NCBI GenBank assembly: GCA_021298235.1
Contig: JAJTDX010000010.1
Location: 1-34,635 of the forward strand
Source of the DNA: Cryomorphaceae bacterium
GTDB taxonomy: Bacteria; Bacteroidota; Bacteroidia; Flavobacteriales; Crocinitomicaceae
Length of the DNA: 34,635 nucleotides
Direction of reading: 5' to 3'
The notes below the pieces were generated by a model that was not told the origin of the DNA, searched no databases, and saw only the letters and a program-made list of their open reading frames with translations. Made by a program: the position numbers and the translations under genes. Positions 1-9,239 of the stretch are shown piece by piece (position 1 is the stretch's first letter; each line of letters starts with the position of its first letter).

Positions 1-467
1 TCCGAAGATGTATTTCCAGCTTTGAGGTGGGCAGCATAGAAGTAGAGATACGCTGTGTCATTTGCTGCTTTGAGAGTGGGGTCCTTGTAGTAAAGAATGT
101 ATTCATTGAATTGTCGAGGACTGGCCTGAATCTCATTTTGATCTTTAAAACCAATCTTAGCAGTGTTGTAAAAGAGCATGTTCTCATCATCCGGCCCATC
201 GGTATAATTGACCATAGCATAGTTGGTCGTCCCCACATTGAGTGCCGTGTTCAAAATTGTTGATGCACCCGCCGGACTTGTGATTTCGCAAACTACAAAG
301 ATGTCAGGCTTTTCGTATTGAAGTATTGTTTGCAGATAAGAAATCCTGGCTGAGTTGATCTCCGGATAATTCAAAATGTTGTACCACATGACTTTGATCG
401 TATCCTGCGCAAAAGAAAACGTAGACGACATCAACATCGTGAGTAGTAGAGATTTCGTCAATTTCAT
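1..467 (-). CDS. Exported endonuclease/exonuclease/phosphatase-like protein, C-terminus cut by window edge
   Basis: The reverse strand from 467 reads an open frame that continues past base 1, so only about 155 N-terminal residues are visible. It starts MKLTKSLLLTML and has a clean signal peptide ending at SFAQ (about residue 21). The mature part begins DTIKVMWYNILNYP, matching the first strand of the EEP (DNase I-like) fold, followed by PDIFVVCEI, where the Glu is the usual metal-binding residue. The catalytic His/Asp motifs would lie beyond the edge. Its ATG is one base after the stop of the gene at 469-1527 (TAAGATG), so the two are surely co-transcribed and probably translationally coupled. 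Family members hydrolyse phosphodiester or phosphomonoester bonds; the substrate here is not known. A T9SS sorting tail may follow outside the window. Confidence 0.8.
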   Translation of the reverse strand, partial: MKLTKSLLLTMLMSSTFSFAQDTIKVMWYNILNYPEINSARISYLQTILQYEKPDIFVVCEITSPAGASTILNTALNVGTTNYAMVNYTDGPDDENMLFYNTAKIGFKDQNEIQASPRQFNEYILYYKDPTLKAANDTAYLYFYAAHLKAGNTSS

Positions 468-468
468 C

Positions 469-1527
469 TTATTTTTCTTTAACGAGATACATATAAACGG
501 GGAAATGATCACTGTATCCCCCTTGCCAGGTGGAGCCCACATAGGTTCTAAAAGGATACCCGGCAAAATTTCCGGAGCTGCCCTTTAAATAGGGAGCATT
601 GAACACTTTAGCTTTGTAATACTTATAATGCGAAAAATCATTGTCCCGAGGCACCAACGTGGAGGTACATATAAATTGGTCGAAAAGGTTCCAATTATCC
701 TTGTATGCCAACGTACCAATCCCCTGATGATAAAGTTTTTCCATGGGGTTATAGAATTCTCCTTGTTCCACTTGAGTGATCTCACCTTCTGCTCTTATTA
801 CGTTTTTAAGGCTGTAACTGATCGGATCATCGTTTAAATCACCCATGTAAATGACTTTGCCGGCGGGATCACTTTTACGTATGGAATCCATAACTTTAAG
901 GCCCAATTCAGCAGCGAGAATTCTGTTTGGACGGCTACGCTTTTCCCCTCCCCTCCTAGAGGGCCAATGCGCAACCATAAAATGGAAGGATTCATTTCCT
1001 ATTTTACCAGACACTAAAAGTTGATCCCTCGTGAAAAAAGAACTGTCCGAAGGATCTTTGAGCGTAAATGATTTGGATGACTGATAGGTGAAATACTTTT
1101 CCTGATACAGTAAGGCTACATCTACACCTCTTCTGTCCGGAGAGTCGTAATGAACGATCTTGTAGTTCCTTGAGCGAATAGAGGGCATATCAACAAGGTC
1201 TTCCAATACCTGTCTGTTTTCGATCTCGCACACCCCCAGTATAGCAGGTCCATCAGGCTGGCTCTCTGTACCGAGTTCTGAGATGACCTTTGCCATATTA
1301 GTAAGCTTTTGCTGATAACGCTCAGAAGTAAACTTTTTGTCCCCGTTTGGTGTGAAATCGTCCTGAAGAGTTTTGTTTGGATCAGGATCTATGATCGTAT
1401 CATATAGATTTTCAAGGTTGTAGAATGCAACACAAACAACATTGTATTCCTTTCCTTTTTTCAGTTCCTGAGAATACAGAATATTCTGTAGTAGAAGAAC
1501 GGCAACAATTGAAAAGATTTTCTCCAT
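469..1527 (-). CDS. Exported endonuclease/exonuclease/phosphatase family protein
   Basis: A 352-residue EEP-fold hydrolase. Visible family motifs are FYNLEN (about residues 35-40), CEIEN with the metal-binding Glu, VAHWPSRRGG with the first catalytic His, GDLNDDP (Asp230 and Asn232) and SDHFPV (Asp340-His341) near the end. The start at 1527 (MEKIFSIVAVLLLQ) gives a proper signal peptide; a start 10 codons upstream would put a charged, unlikely leader before it. A near-match to the -7 promoter element (TTCCTTTG on the minus strand, 1535-1542) also fits the shorter form. It leads a leftward two-gene operon with the next EEP protein and is divergent from the TonB receptor at 1669. The likely role is secreted or periplasmic nuclease/phosphatase activity; the exact substrate cannot be read from sequence. 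Confidence 0.88.
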   Translation of the reverse strand: MEKIFSIVAVLLLQNILYSQELKKGKEYNVVCVAFYNLENLYDTIIDPDPNKTLQDDFTPNGDKKFTSERYQQKLTNMAKVISELGTESQPDGPAILGVCEIENRQVLEDLVDMPSIRSRNYKIVHYDSPDRRGVDVALLYQEKYFTYQSSKSFTLKDPSDSSFFTRDQLLVSGKIGNESFHFMVAHWPSRRGGEKRSRPNRILAAELGLKVMDSIRKSDPAGKVIYMGDLNDDPISYSLKNVIRAEGEITQVEQGEFYNPMEKLYHQGIGTLAYKDNWNLFDQFICTSTLVPRDNDFSHYKYYKAKVFNAPYLKGSSGNFAGYPFRTYVGSTWQGGYSDHFPVYMYLVKEK

Positions 1528-1668
1528 ATGAACACAAAGGAACGAAAAAAGAAACATGTTTCACAGCCTAGGTATGAATGTTAGGTTAAATAATTTTTAA
1601 GAATCATTTCCTCATTCAAGGACTTAAATTTTTAACGTATTTTTACACTTCAAAACTTTACGAGGTTC

Positions 1669-4212
1669 ATGCGGCACTTCCTACTCTATCCTTTTCTGAT
1701 CACAACAGTATATTCATTCGCTCAGATTCCAGATACTACACTGAGGGATACCAGTCAGGTAATCCAGTTCAGCATTACAGCGGATGATCTCGAATCGGAT
1801 GCTCAGAATCAGGATATTTCAACCTTACTCCAATCTACAAGAGATGTTTTTGCTTCCACTGCAGGTTTTAATTTTAGTAACGCCAGGTATCAGATTCGAG
1901 GTTTGGAATCTGATCATTACTCTGTCTTGATCAATGGTGTTCCGATGAATGATCCTGAACTCGGATGGGGAATCTTTTCCTTCTGGGGTGGTTTGAATGA
2001 CGTGACCCGATACCCGGAAGCGGGAATAGGTTTGGGAGCGTCGAATTATACGTTCAGTGGGGTTGGCGGCTATACTAATATGGATATGCGTGCCTCTGAA
2101 GATCGGAGTGGAACTCGCATGAGTTATGCTTCCACGAACAGAACGTACAGAAACAGAATAATGATCACTCACTCCTCAGGTCTGCTAAACAACGGTTGGG
2201 CTTTTACAGTTTCAGGGTCATACAGATGGGCACAGGAAGGATATGTTGATGGTACCTATTTTAACGGAGGAAGTTATTTCCTCTCTGTTGAGAAAAAGAT
2301 AAACCCGAAACACAGTCTCGGTTTGGTAGCATTCGGAGCACCTACAATTCAGGGTCGTGCGGGAATTGCAGTTCAGGAAACATTTGACTTGACAGGAAAT
2401 AACTATTATAATCCTTTTTGGGGTTATCAAACCGATGGAGAATCTGGAAATCAAGTGAAGAGAAATGCAAGAGAACGAAACAATCACCGGCCATCTGTTT
2501 TCTTGAACCATTATTGGAAACCGAACTCCCGTCACAAAGTGAACACCGCATTGTATGCTACCTTCGGAAGAACAGGAAATACAAATTTAAATTGGTACGA
2601 TGCACCTGATCCACGACCGGATTACTACAGGAATTTACCAAGCTACTATGCAGACACAGACCCTAATACTGCGAGTGCACTTTCGGATGCTTGGTCAAAT
2701 GACCCTTCGGTGAGTCAAATAGATTGGGACGCTATTTACAATGCGAATTACAAAAATTTGTATACACAGGAGAATGCCAACGGAGTGGCCGGAAACAACG
2801 TTACTTTCAACAGGTCAAAATACATTGTGGAAGAATATAGAATTGATCCCTTGCAATTTGGTTTTAACAGCATCCATGATTTTAAATGGAAAGACAACCT
2901 CATGCTGACAACAGGATTGAATATCGACCGCTATGTAAGTAGGAATTTCAAGGTACTTACGGATTTGCTTGGGGGCGATCACTGGGTAGATGTTGATCAG
3001 TTTGCGGAACAGACTTTCCTAGACCCTACATTGGCACAAAATAATAGTGAGGTGCCAAACAAACTGATTTCTGAAGGAGACAAGTTTGGGTATAATTACA
3101 ACATGCATGTGAACACACACGAGATGTTCAGTCAGTTGCGCTTTATGGGCAAAAAAACGGACGCATATGGTGCAGTCAATCTAAGTCAAACCACTTTTTT
3201 CAGAGAAGGGATATGGCAGAATGGTCGATTTGAAAATTCAGGTGGCATCGGTGAAAAACATTCTTTCTTCAATTATGGATTAAAGGGTGGTATAACTTAT
3301 AAAATAACAGGAAGGCACTTCCTTACTTTGAATGCCATCTACCAAACAAGAGCACCCTTTAGTCGGAACGTTTACGTTTCACCGAGAACCAGAGACAATG
3401 TGGTGCAGGGTATGAAAAGCATGGAAATTATTTCCGGTGACCTCAATTATGTTGTTCGATACCCAGGACTTCGTGCAAGGGCAACAGCTTATTACACAAT
3501 GATCAATGACGGTACGTATGCCCAAAGTTTTTACCATGAAGAGTTTCGGAATTTCGTGAATTACACGATGACAAATGTGGATCAGCTTTACTCCGGAATT
3601 GAACTTGGCATTGAAAAAATGATAGGAACCGACTGGGTTACAACATTTGTTTTTGGAACGGGGCAGTTTTTATACAATTCTCGTCCCCAGGCAACTATTA
3701 CGATCGACAATTCATCAGAAGTTGTTGCTGAAGGAAGAACAGTCTACCTGAAAAACTATCACCTTGGAGGGATGCCTCAAACTGCTGCTTCGATTGGCTT
3801 GAAGTACAACTCGCCGAAATTCTGGTTTGCGGGATGCAGCTTCAACTATTTCACAGACATTTATATAGATCCTAATCCTGACAGAAGAACAGCCGAAGCA
3901 GTAGAAAAATATGTTGAAGATGACCCACAATGGGATGAAATCGTAGGTGAGACTGTCATTCACCGTTTAAGCGACAATCCTTTCTTTGACAACAACTATA
4001 CGCTAGATATCTTTGGAGGGGCTTCGTTTAAAATAAAAGGGAAGATTCTTCGCGTGTCGGCAACAATTAATAACGCCTTAAACAACACGAACTTCATTTC
4101 CGGAGGATTTGAGCAATTAAGATATGACTCAAATAACATTAATAAATTCCCTCCAAAATACGGGTTCATGTATGGAACCTCTTATTTCCTTATGTTAACT
4201 TATCAACTCTAA
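1669..4212 (+). CDS. TonB-dependent outer-membrane receptor
   Basis: An 847-residue outer-membrane transporter. The signal peptide ends at about SFAQ (residue 19). A plug domain follows almost at once: the segment around residues 75-105 has the typical YQIRGL, INGVPMNDPE and WGGLNDV motifs. The remainder is a long beta-barrel rich in aromatic and Asn residues, ending in the strand SYFLMLTYQL. The N-terminal carboxypeptidase-regulatory-like domain found in many Bacteroidota receptors is absent; only about 20 residues lie between signal and plug. It is followed after 11 bases by a surface lipoprotein and then a T9SS-secreted protein, and is divergent from two EEP hydrolases. This suggests import of a product those proteins bind or release. 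No SusD-like partner is present. Substrate unknown. Confidence 0.92.
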   Translation: MRHFLLYPFLITTVYSFAQIPDTTLRDTSQVIQFSITADDLESDAQNQDISTLLQSTRDVFASTAGFNFSNARYQIRGLESDHYSVLINGVPMNDPELGWGIFSFWGGLNDVTRYPEAGIGLGASNYTFSGVGGYTNMDMRASEDRSGTRMSYASTNRTYRNRIMITHSSGLLNNGWAFTVSGSYRWAQEGYVDGTYFNGGSYFLSVEKKINPKHSLGLVAFGAPTIQGRAGIAVQETFDLTGNNYYNPFWGYQTDGESGNQVKRNARERNNHRPSVFLNHYWKPNSRHKVNTALYATFGRTGNTNLNWYDAPDPRPDYYRNLPSYYADTDPNTASALSDAWSNDPSVSQIDWDAIYNANYKNLYTQENANGVAGNNVTFNRSKYIVEEYRIDPLQFGFNSIHDFKWKDNLMLTTGLNIDRYVSRNFKVLTDLLGGDHWVDVDQFAEQTFLDPTLAQNNSEVPNKLISEGDKFGYNYNMHVNTHEMFSQLRFMGKKTDAYGAVNLSQTTFFREGIWQNGRFENSGGIGEKHSFFNYGLKGGITYKITGRHFLTLNAIYQTRAPFSRNVYVSPRTRDNVVQGMKSMEIISGDLNYVVRYPGLRARATAYYTMINDGTYAQSFYHEEFRNFVNYTMTNVDQLYSGIELGIEKMIGTDWVTTFVFGTGQFLYNSRPQATITIDNSSEVVAEGRTVYLKNYHLGGMPQTAASIGLKYNSPKFWFAGCSFNYFTDIYIDPNPDRRTAEAVEKYVEDDPQWDEIVGETVIHRLSDNPFFDNNYTLDIFGGASFKIKGKILRVSATINNALNNTNFISGGFEQLRYDSNNINKFPPKYGFMYGTSYFLMLTYQL

Positions 4213-4223
4213 TTTGATTACTG

Positions 4224-5468
4224 ATGTTTAAATCCACCAAAAGTATCTTGTTAATTTTCTCTGGACTGTTTGTTCTAGCACTTGTCTCTTGTAGAAAAGA
4301 AATTGACAACCCACCAATGAGCGATATTCCAGAAAGTGCCCGTTTGGACGTAACTGAACTACGCGCGCTTTATACGGGTTCTCCTATTCATTTCGAGAAT
4401 GGAGACACAAACTTATATTGTGTCGTCACTGCCGATGAAACTTCTGGCAACCTGTACAAAAACGTTTATGTGACTGACCGAACGTCAGGTTTGAATGTTC
4501 GATTAGTCGCTGCAGGTGGTCTGTATGAAGGTGATTCTATCCGAATTAACCTTAATGGTACCATCCTAAGCGAGTACAATGGAATGTTGCAACTTGATTC
4601 TGTGGATGTAGATAAGAACATTGTTAAACTTGCCACAAATGTTCAAGTTGCACCTAAAGATGTAACAATCGACCAAGTAATCGCTGATCCGGGACTTCAG
4701 AGCATGTTGATTAGGTTGAGTAGTGTTGAATTCAGCAACACAGATGTAGGGAGCACGTTCGCGAATGCGGCTACCCAAAGTTCGAAAAATATAACTATAC
4801 TCGATTGTGCACAAAACAGTGTGCTCATGCGAACAAGTGGGTATGCAAATTTTGCAGGATCTACGGTTCCTTCAGGCAACGGAACTGTTATCGCCATAGT
4901 TGGTCAGTACAACACAGACAAACAACTTTATCTAAGAAGAGTCTCAGACATTAACTTACCAAATTCATCTTGCCAACCAACTGTATACTTAAATAAGGAC
5001 TTCGAGGATCAAAACATTACCTCGGGTGGTTGGAGCGTTCAAATGGTTTCCGGTGGTGTTAACTGGACTACCAATACTCAAGGTGCTGTTTTCGGTTCAG
5101 CCTACGGTCAGATAACAAATTGGAACGGCGCAGGAAATACCGCTTGTGAATCCTGGCTAATTTCCCCCGCCATGAACTTGACAGGTGCAGCCTCACCAAC
5201 ATTTAGTTTTCAAAATGCGAAAAACTACACCGGCGATCCAATCACCGTATGGGTTTCTACAAATTATTCCGGAACCGGTGCGCCGTCCGCAGCCACATGG
5301 ACCCCGCTTACGGTAACTCTGTCAGCCGGTACGTGGAGCTGGGTCAGTTCAGGATTGATCGATCTAAGCCCATACATTTCAGGAGCAACCTATATTGCAT
5401 TTAAATATACGGGAGGAGCCACTAGTGGCAGCACTTGGGAAATTGATGAAATTTTAGTTGAAGATTAA
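4224..5468 (+). CDS. DUF5689-like outer-membrane lipoprotein with C-terminal choice-of-anchor-J-like domain
   Basis: A 414-residue lipoprotein: the lipobox ALVSC places the acylated Cys at residue 23, followed by RKE. Residues about 40-250 form a beta-rich module resembling DUF5689, with OB-fold-like spacing (NVYVTDRTSGLNVRL, GDSIRINLNGTI). Residues about 256-414 form a jelly-roll module with FEDQNITSGGW, ESWLISPAMNL and TWEIDEILVED, as in choice-of-anchor-J/cleaved-adhesin-like domains. The gene lies 11 bases after the TonB receptor and 26 before a T9SS-secreted protein with the same two modules in reverse order. I infer a surface-exposed binding partner of the receptor. DUF5689 proteins commonly sit beside TonB receptors and nucleases in Flavobacteriia (recalled, not searched). 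The ligand is unproven. Confidence 0.82.
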   Translation: MFKSTKSILLIFSGLFVLALVSCRKEIDNPPMSDIPESARLDVTELRALYTGSPIHFENGDTNLYCVVTADETSGNLYKNVYVTDRTSGLNVRLVAAGGLYEGDSIRINLNGTILSEYNGMLQLDSVDVDKNIVKLATNVQVAPKDVTIDQVIADPGLQSMLIRLSSVEFSNTDVGSTFANAATQSSKNITILDCAQNSVLMRTSGYANFAGSTVPSGNGTVIAIVGQYNTDKQLYLRRVSDINLPNSSCQPTVYLNKDFEDQNITSGGWSVQMVSGGVNWTTNTQGAVFGSAYGQITNWNGAGNTACESWLISPAMNLTGAASPTFSFQNAKNYTGDPITVWVSTNYSGTGAPSAATWTPLTVTLSAGTWSWVSSGLIDLSPYISGATYIAFKYTGGATSGSTWEIDEILVED

Positions 5469-5494
5469 GAGATAAACTTTTTAAATTCGCAGAC

Positions 5495-6871
5495 ATGAAA
5501 AACACTTTATTTACACTGAGCCTTTTAGTTGCTTCAATTGCAGGTGCGCAAACGTATCTTCCGTTGAAAGATTTTCAAGATAATTCCATTACTTCCGGAG
5601 GATGGAGCACACAGGTGGTTACCAGCTCGCCTGGTGCATTTGATTGGACAAGTTCCAATCAAGGAACCGGGACAAACTACTACGCGAAAGCTACCGGATG
5701 GAATGGAACGTCTGCTGACAACACAGAGCTATGGTTAATTACACCTTCAGTTGACCTTACGTCATCTGTTGACCCTATTCTCTCCTTTGCAAATGCTAAA
5801 AATTTCAATGGTCCGGCGCTCGCGTTAAAAATTTCTACTGATTACACTGGTACTGGTTCTCCTTCAGGTGCAACTTGGACAGATATTACATCCAGTGCAA
5901 CATGGTCGGCAGGAGCTTTTGCTTTCGTTGGTTCAGGCAATATAAACCTTAATACATACAATGGTCAAAGTGGTGTTTACGTCGCTTTTGTATACACTAG
6001 TTCTACAGCAGCAGGAGCATCTACATGGGAGATCGATGACGTGCAAATTTCGGAATTCACCCTGCCAACTATCACACCAATTTCAGTGATTCAGACTACA
6101 ACCTCAGGAGATCAGTCTGACATGATCGGTGCTGCAGTAACTATCGGTGGACGTGTAACTGCTATTAAAGCGGGCAGTGGATTTTGGATTCAAGATGCAC
6201 AAAGTGCCTGGAGTGGCATTTACGTATATGACTTTGGCAACAACACAGTTGCATTAGGTGACAGTGTGATCCTATCAGGAACTGTTGCAGAGTACGCACC
6301 TGGAACTAGTACTGAAAAAACCACTCAAATTGCTTCTGTGACAAGTTTTGCGAATCAAGGATCTTACAATCCTTACAGTCCTGTTGCTGTAGGCACCTTG
6401 AATGCAAACAATGAAATGTATGAAAGTGTATTAATTAAAGTTTCCTCTGCAAGTTGTACGGTTGCTCCGGATGGCTTCAATGAATGGACAGTCAGTGATG
6501 GTTCTGGTGGAGTCAAAATAGATGATTTTCTCTATGCTACCACACCTGCTCCGATTGTCGGAAATCTGTACAATGTGACAGGAGTTGTTACACATTCCTT
6601 TGCTTCATACAAGGTTTTACCTAGAGACTTGGCAGATGTAGAGTTGTTGTCAGGTGTTTCCCTAGATGAAATTAAGGATGTTCGTGTTTCGGTTTACCCA
6701 AATCCATCTCACGGATCGTTTTCAGTTTCCAACACGAACGGAGAAACTATTCGTATTTACAATTCACTTGGACAGCTTGTTCTTACAACTAAAAACAATA
6801 AAATCACCCTTAAAAGCGGGTTGTATATTTTAAAAGTTGGACAGAATACACAACGTGTTGTTATTCAGTAA
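5495..6871 (+). CDS. T9SS-secreted protein with choice-of-anchor-J-like and OB-like domains
   Basis: A 458-residue secreted protein. The signal peptide ends at AGAQ (about residue 19). Residues about 20-185 repeat the jelly-roll module of the preceding lipoprotein (FQDNSITSGGW, ELWLITPSVDL, TWEIDDVQI). Residues about 190-380 are an OB-like beta-rich region (VTIGGRVTAIK, GFWIQDAQ, GDSVILSGTV, LYNVTGVV) resembling domains found beside extracellular nucleases. The last 65 residues are a type A T9SS sorting domain with VSVYPNPSHGSF, YNSLGQLV and a final RVVIQ strand, so the protein should be secreted and anchored or released at the cell surface. No catalytic motif is evident, so it is probably a binding protein. 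It is the last gene of the TonB receptor operon, followed by a strong terminator. Confidence 0.82.
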   Translation: MKNTLFTLSLLVASIAGAQTYLPLKDFQDNSITSGGWSTQVVTSSPGAFDWTSSNQGTGTNYYAKATGWNGTSADNTELWLITPSVDLTSSVDPILSFANAKNFNGPALALKISTDYTGTGSPSGATWTDITSSATWSAGAFAFVGSGNINLNTYNGQSGVYVAFVYTSSTAAGASTWEIDDVQISEFTLPTITPISVIQTTTSGDQSDMIGAAVTIGGRVTAIKAGSGFWIQDAQSAWSGIYVYDFGNNTVALGDSVILSGTVAEYAPGTSTEKTTQIASVTSFANQGSYNPYSPVAVGTLNANNEMYESVLIKVSSASCTVAPDGFNEWTVSDGSGGVKIDDFLYATTPAPIVGNLYNVTGVVTHSFASYKVLPRDLADVELLSGVSLDEIKDVRVSVYPNPSHGSFSVSNTNGETIRIYNSLGQLVLTTKNNKITLKSGLYILKVGQNTQRVVIQ

Positions 6872-6895
6872 CCAGTAACATCAACCATTTTTTCG

Positions 6896-6928
6896 AACCG
6901 CCGGCTCTTCAGTCGGCGGTTTGTTTTT
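6896..6928 (+). terminator. Rho-independent terminator after the TonB receptor operon
   Basis: A perfect 8-bp GC-rich stem (AACCGCCG at 6896-6903 with CGGCGGTT at 6914-6921), a 10-base loop and a T-rich tail TGTTTTT. It closes the 1669-6871 operon and shows that the peptidase gene downstream has its own promoter. It also argues against the ATG at 6929 as that gene's start. Confidence 0.9.
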
Positions 6929-6961
6929 ATGAGTATATTCGTATCTAAAATTTATTATAAC

Positions 6962-9130
6962 ATGAAACCTGCTCTTACCTTTTTATTTGTTACAATTATC
7001 CATTTTCTATTCTCTCAATCACTCACAGTTGAAAAAATCTGGAAAGAGTATGCATTTTTCGCAAAAAATGTAGAAGGATTTAGATCCATGAACGATGGCA
7101 TTCACTACACGCGATTGTCTGAATCTGAGGGAAAACAGAACATTACCGTTCACGATATTACGCAACCCAATTCAGAAGGAACTACATTGGTTTCTGGAGA
7201 TAAGCTTAAGTATAAAAATCAGCAGATTGCAGTGGACGATTATTATTTCAACGACGATGAAACTAAAATTCTATTGATTACTGAAAGCTCTCCGGTTTAC
7301 AGAAGAAGTTACCTCGCGGTTCATTACTTGTACGATATTAAATCCGGAAAACTTGAACCTCTGGATGAAGAAAGACAACCTCAGACACTTGCTACCTACT
7401 CTCCCGACGGCAAGAAGGTAGCCTACATCTACAAAAACAATATTTATATACGGGATGTGGCTACCGGAAATACGAAAAAATTAACCGAAGATGGTAAACG
7501 CAACAAAGTCATTAACGGTACGACAGATTGGGTATACGAAGAAGAATTTTCAATTACTCAAGCTTTTGGTTGGTCACCTGACAGTAAATACATAGGATTT
7601 CTAAAGTTCAATGAAAAAGAGGTTAAAGAATTTAACCTTACATATTATGGAGAACTCTATCCAGAAACATACACTTTTAAATATCCAAAAGCAGGAGAGG
7701 CAAACAGCAAAGTTACTGCGCACATCGTTGCAGTCGGATCGGGGAAGATTACCCCATTGGATCTTGGCGAATACGAATACATTCCGAGAATTGAATGGTC
7801 AGGAACAAGCAATAAACTCATTCTTCAAACATTGAACAGACATCAGAGCCACCTGAAGTATCATTTAATAGACATGACAGGAAAAAAACCTGTTCACAAA
7901 GTCTTTTTTGAAGAAAAATCAGATACATACGTAGAAATAGACAACAATCTGATTATCCTGTCTGATGGAAATTCGATACTCCGAACGAGCGAGGCGGATG
8001 GATTCAATCATATTTATAAATTGACCTTTGATGGTAAAAGTTCCCAAATCACCAAAGGAAATTGGGATGTTATTGAATTTTACGGCGTAAATGAAGATAA
8101 GGCGCAGATTTTCTATGCCGCAGCAGAAAAAAGTCCTCTGTACAAAGGCATCTACCGCATTAACTTAGATGGAAATAATAAAACGTCATTGTCTAATGAA
8201 ACTGGTTACAATGAAGCCGAATTCACTACCGGAATGAAGTATTTCGTTAAAACCTCTTCCAATGCCAATACTCCGCCAACGATCTCATTGTGTGACTCAG
8301 AGGGGAAGGAGCTAAGTATATTGGAAGACAACAGCAAGCTAAAAACCAATTTGAGTGGGTACAATCTTTCTAAAAAGGAATTCGTCACATTCAAATCAGG
8401 AGACACTCAACTGAATGGATGGATGATCAAACCCGTCAATTTTAATCCCGAATGGAAATATCCGGTCTACGTCACAATTTATGGTGGTCCAGGCCACAAT
8501 GAAGTTACAGACTCCTGGGATGGAAATGATTATATGTACCACCAATTACTTGCTCAAAAGGGCTACATTGTAGTTTCAGTGGACCCCAGAGGTACCATGT
8601 ATCGTGGCGCTGCCTTTAAAAAATCAAGCTATTTACAATTAGGCAAGCTCGAAACAGAGGACTTTATTAATGTAGCAAAGGAATTGCAAAGCTATTCATA
8701 TGTTGATCCACAACGTATCGGAATTCAAGGATGGAGCTATGGTGGTTTTATGACTTCTCTTGCCATGACTAAAGGTGCGGATCAGTTCAAAATGGGAATT
8801 GCCGTTGCGCCCGTTACTAGCTGGAGATATTATGACAATATTTACACAGAGCGCTTCATGAGAACACCGCAAGAAAACGCCTCGGGCTATGATGAGAATT
8901 CACCCATTAACTTTGTTTCAAAACTGAAAGGAAAGTATTTCCTGATACATGGATCCGGTGATGACAATGTACATTATCAGAATTCAATGGAAATGATCAA
9001 TGCTCTTGTCAAAGCCAACAAGCAATTTGACTTGTTTATCTATCCCAATAGAAATCATGGAATTTATGGTGGAAATACACGAAATCATTTGTTCAATATG
9101 ATGTTAGATTACACTCTGAAAAACTTGTAA
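6962..9130 (+). CDS. Dipeptidyl-peptidase IV (S9 family serine peptidase)
   Basis: A 722-residue exported peptidase that removes X-Pro or X-Ala dipeptides from peptide N-termini. The ATG at 6962 is followed by a signal peptide (MKPALTFLFVTIIHFLFSQS); the earlier in-frame ATG at 6929 abuts a terminator and would add a non-signal leader. The beta-propeller domain comes first and carries DWVYEEEF, with the Glu pair (within 193-195) that binds the substrate amino terminus in DPP IV. The alpha/beta-hydrolase domain holds Ser592 in GWSYGG, Asp667 in HGSGDDNVH and His699 in NRNHGIYGG; the spacing (75 and 32 residues) is close to human DPP IV. It probably acts in the periplasm in peptide use. It is monocistronic, with its own promoter likely between 6929 and 6961 (TATATTCG at 6934-6941). 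Confidence 0.95.
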   Translation: MKPALTFLFVTIIHFLFSQSLTVEKIWKEYAFFAKNVEGFRSMNDGIHYTRLSESEGKQNITVHDITQPNSEGTTLVSGDKLKYKNQQIAVDDYYFNDDETKILLITESSPVYRRSYLAVHYLYDIKSGKLEPLDEERQPQTLATYSPDGKKVAYIYKNNIYIRDVATGNTKKLTEDGKRNKVINGTTDWVYEEEFSITQAFGWSPDSKYIGFLKFNEKEVKEFNLTYYGELYPETYTFKYPKAGEANSKVTAHIVAVGSGKITPLDLGEYEYIPRIEWSGTSNKLILQTLNRHQSHLKYHLIDMTGKKPVHKVFFEEKSDTYVEIDNNLIILSDGNSILRTSEADGFNHIYKLTFDGKSSQITKGNWDVIEFYGVNEDKAQIFYAAAEKSPLYKGIYRINLDGNNKTSLSNETGYNEAEFTTGMKYFVKTSSNANTPPTISLCDSEGKELSILEDNSKLKTNLSGYNLSKKEFVTFKSGDTQLNGWMIKPVNFNPEWKYPVYVTIYGGPGHNEVTDSWDGNDYMYHQLLAQKGYIVVSVDPRGTMYRGAAFKKSSYLQLGKLETEDFINVAKELQSYSYVDPQRIGIQGWSYGGFMTSLAMTKGADQFKMGIAVAPVTSWRYYDNIYTERFMRTPQENASGYDENSPINFVSKLKGKYFLIHGSGDDNVHYQNSMEMINALVKANKQFDLFIYPNRNHGIYGGNTRNHLFNMMLDYTLKNL

Positions 9131-9239
9131 GCTCAGTCTTTTACCAACCTTACATTTTTTTCAACAATAATTTCTAAGTTTTAAACACGTAAGCAAATTC
9201 TTTGTTAAATTAGGCGTGAAATAACAAATTGTTCTTCAC

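Noticed and set aside
6929..6961. ATG at 6929 as start of DPP IV
   Set aside because: It directly abuts the T-run of a terminator, and the 11 added residues break the signal peptide. The ATG at 6962 is followed by a clean signal sequence.
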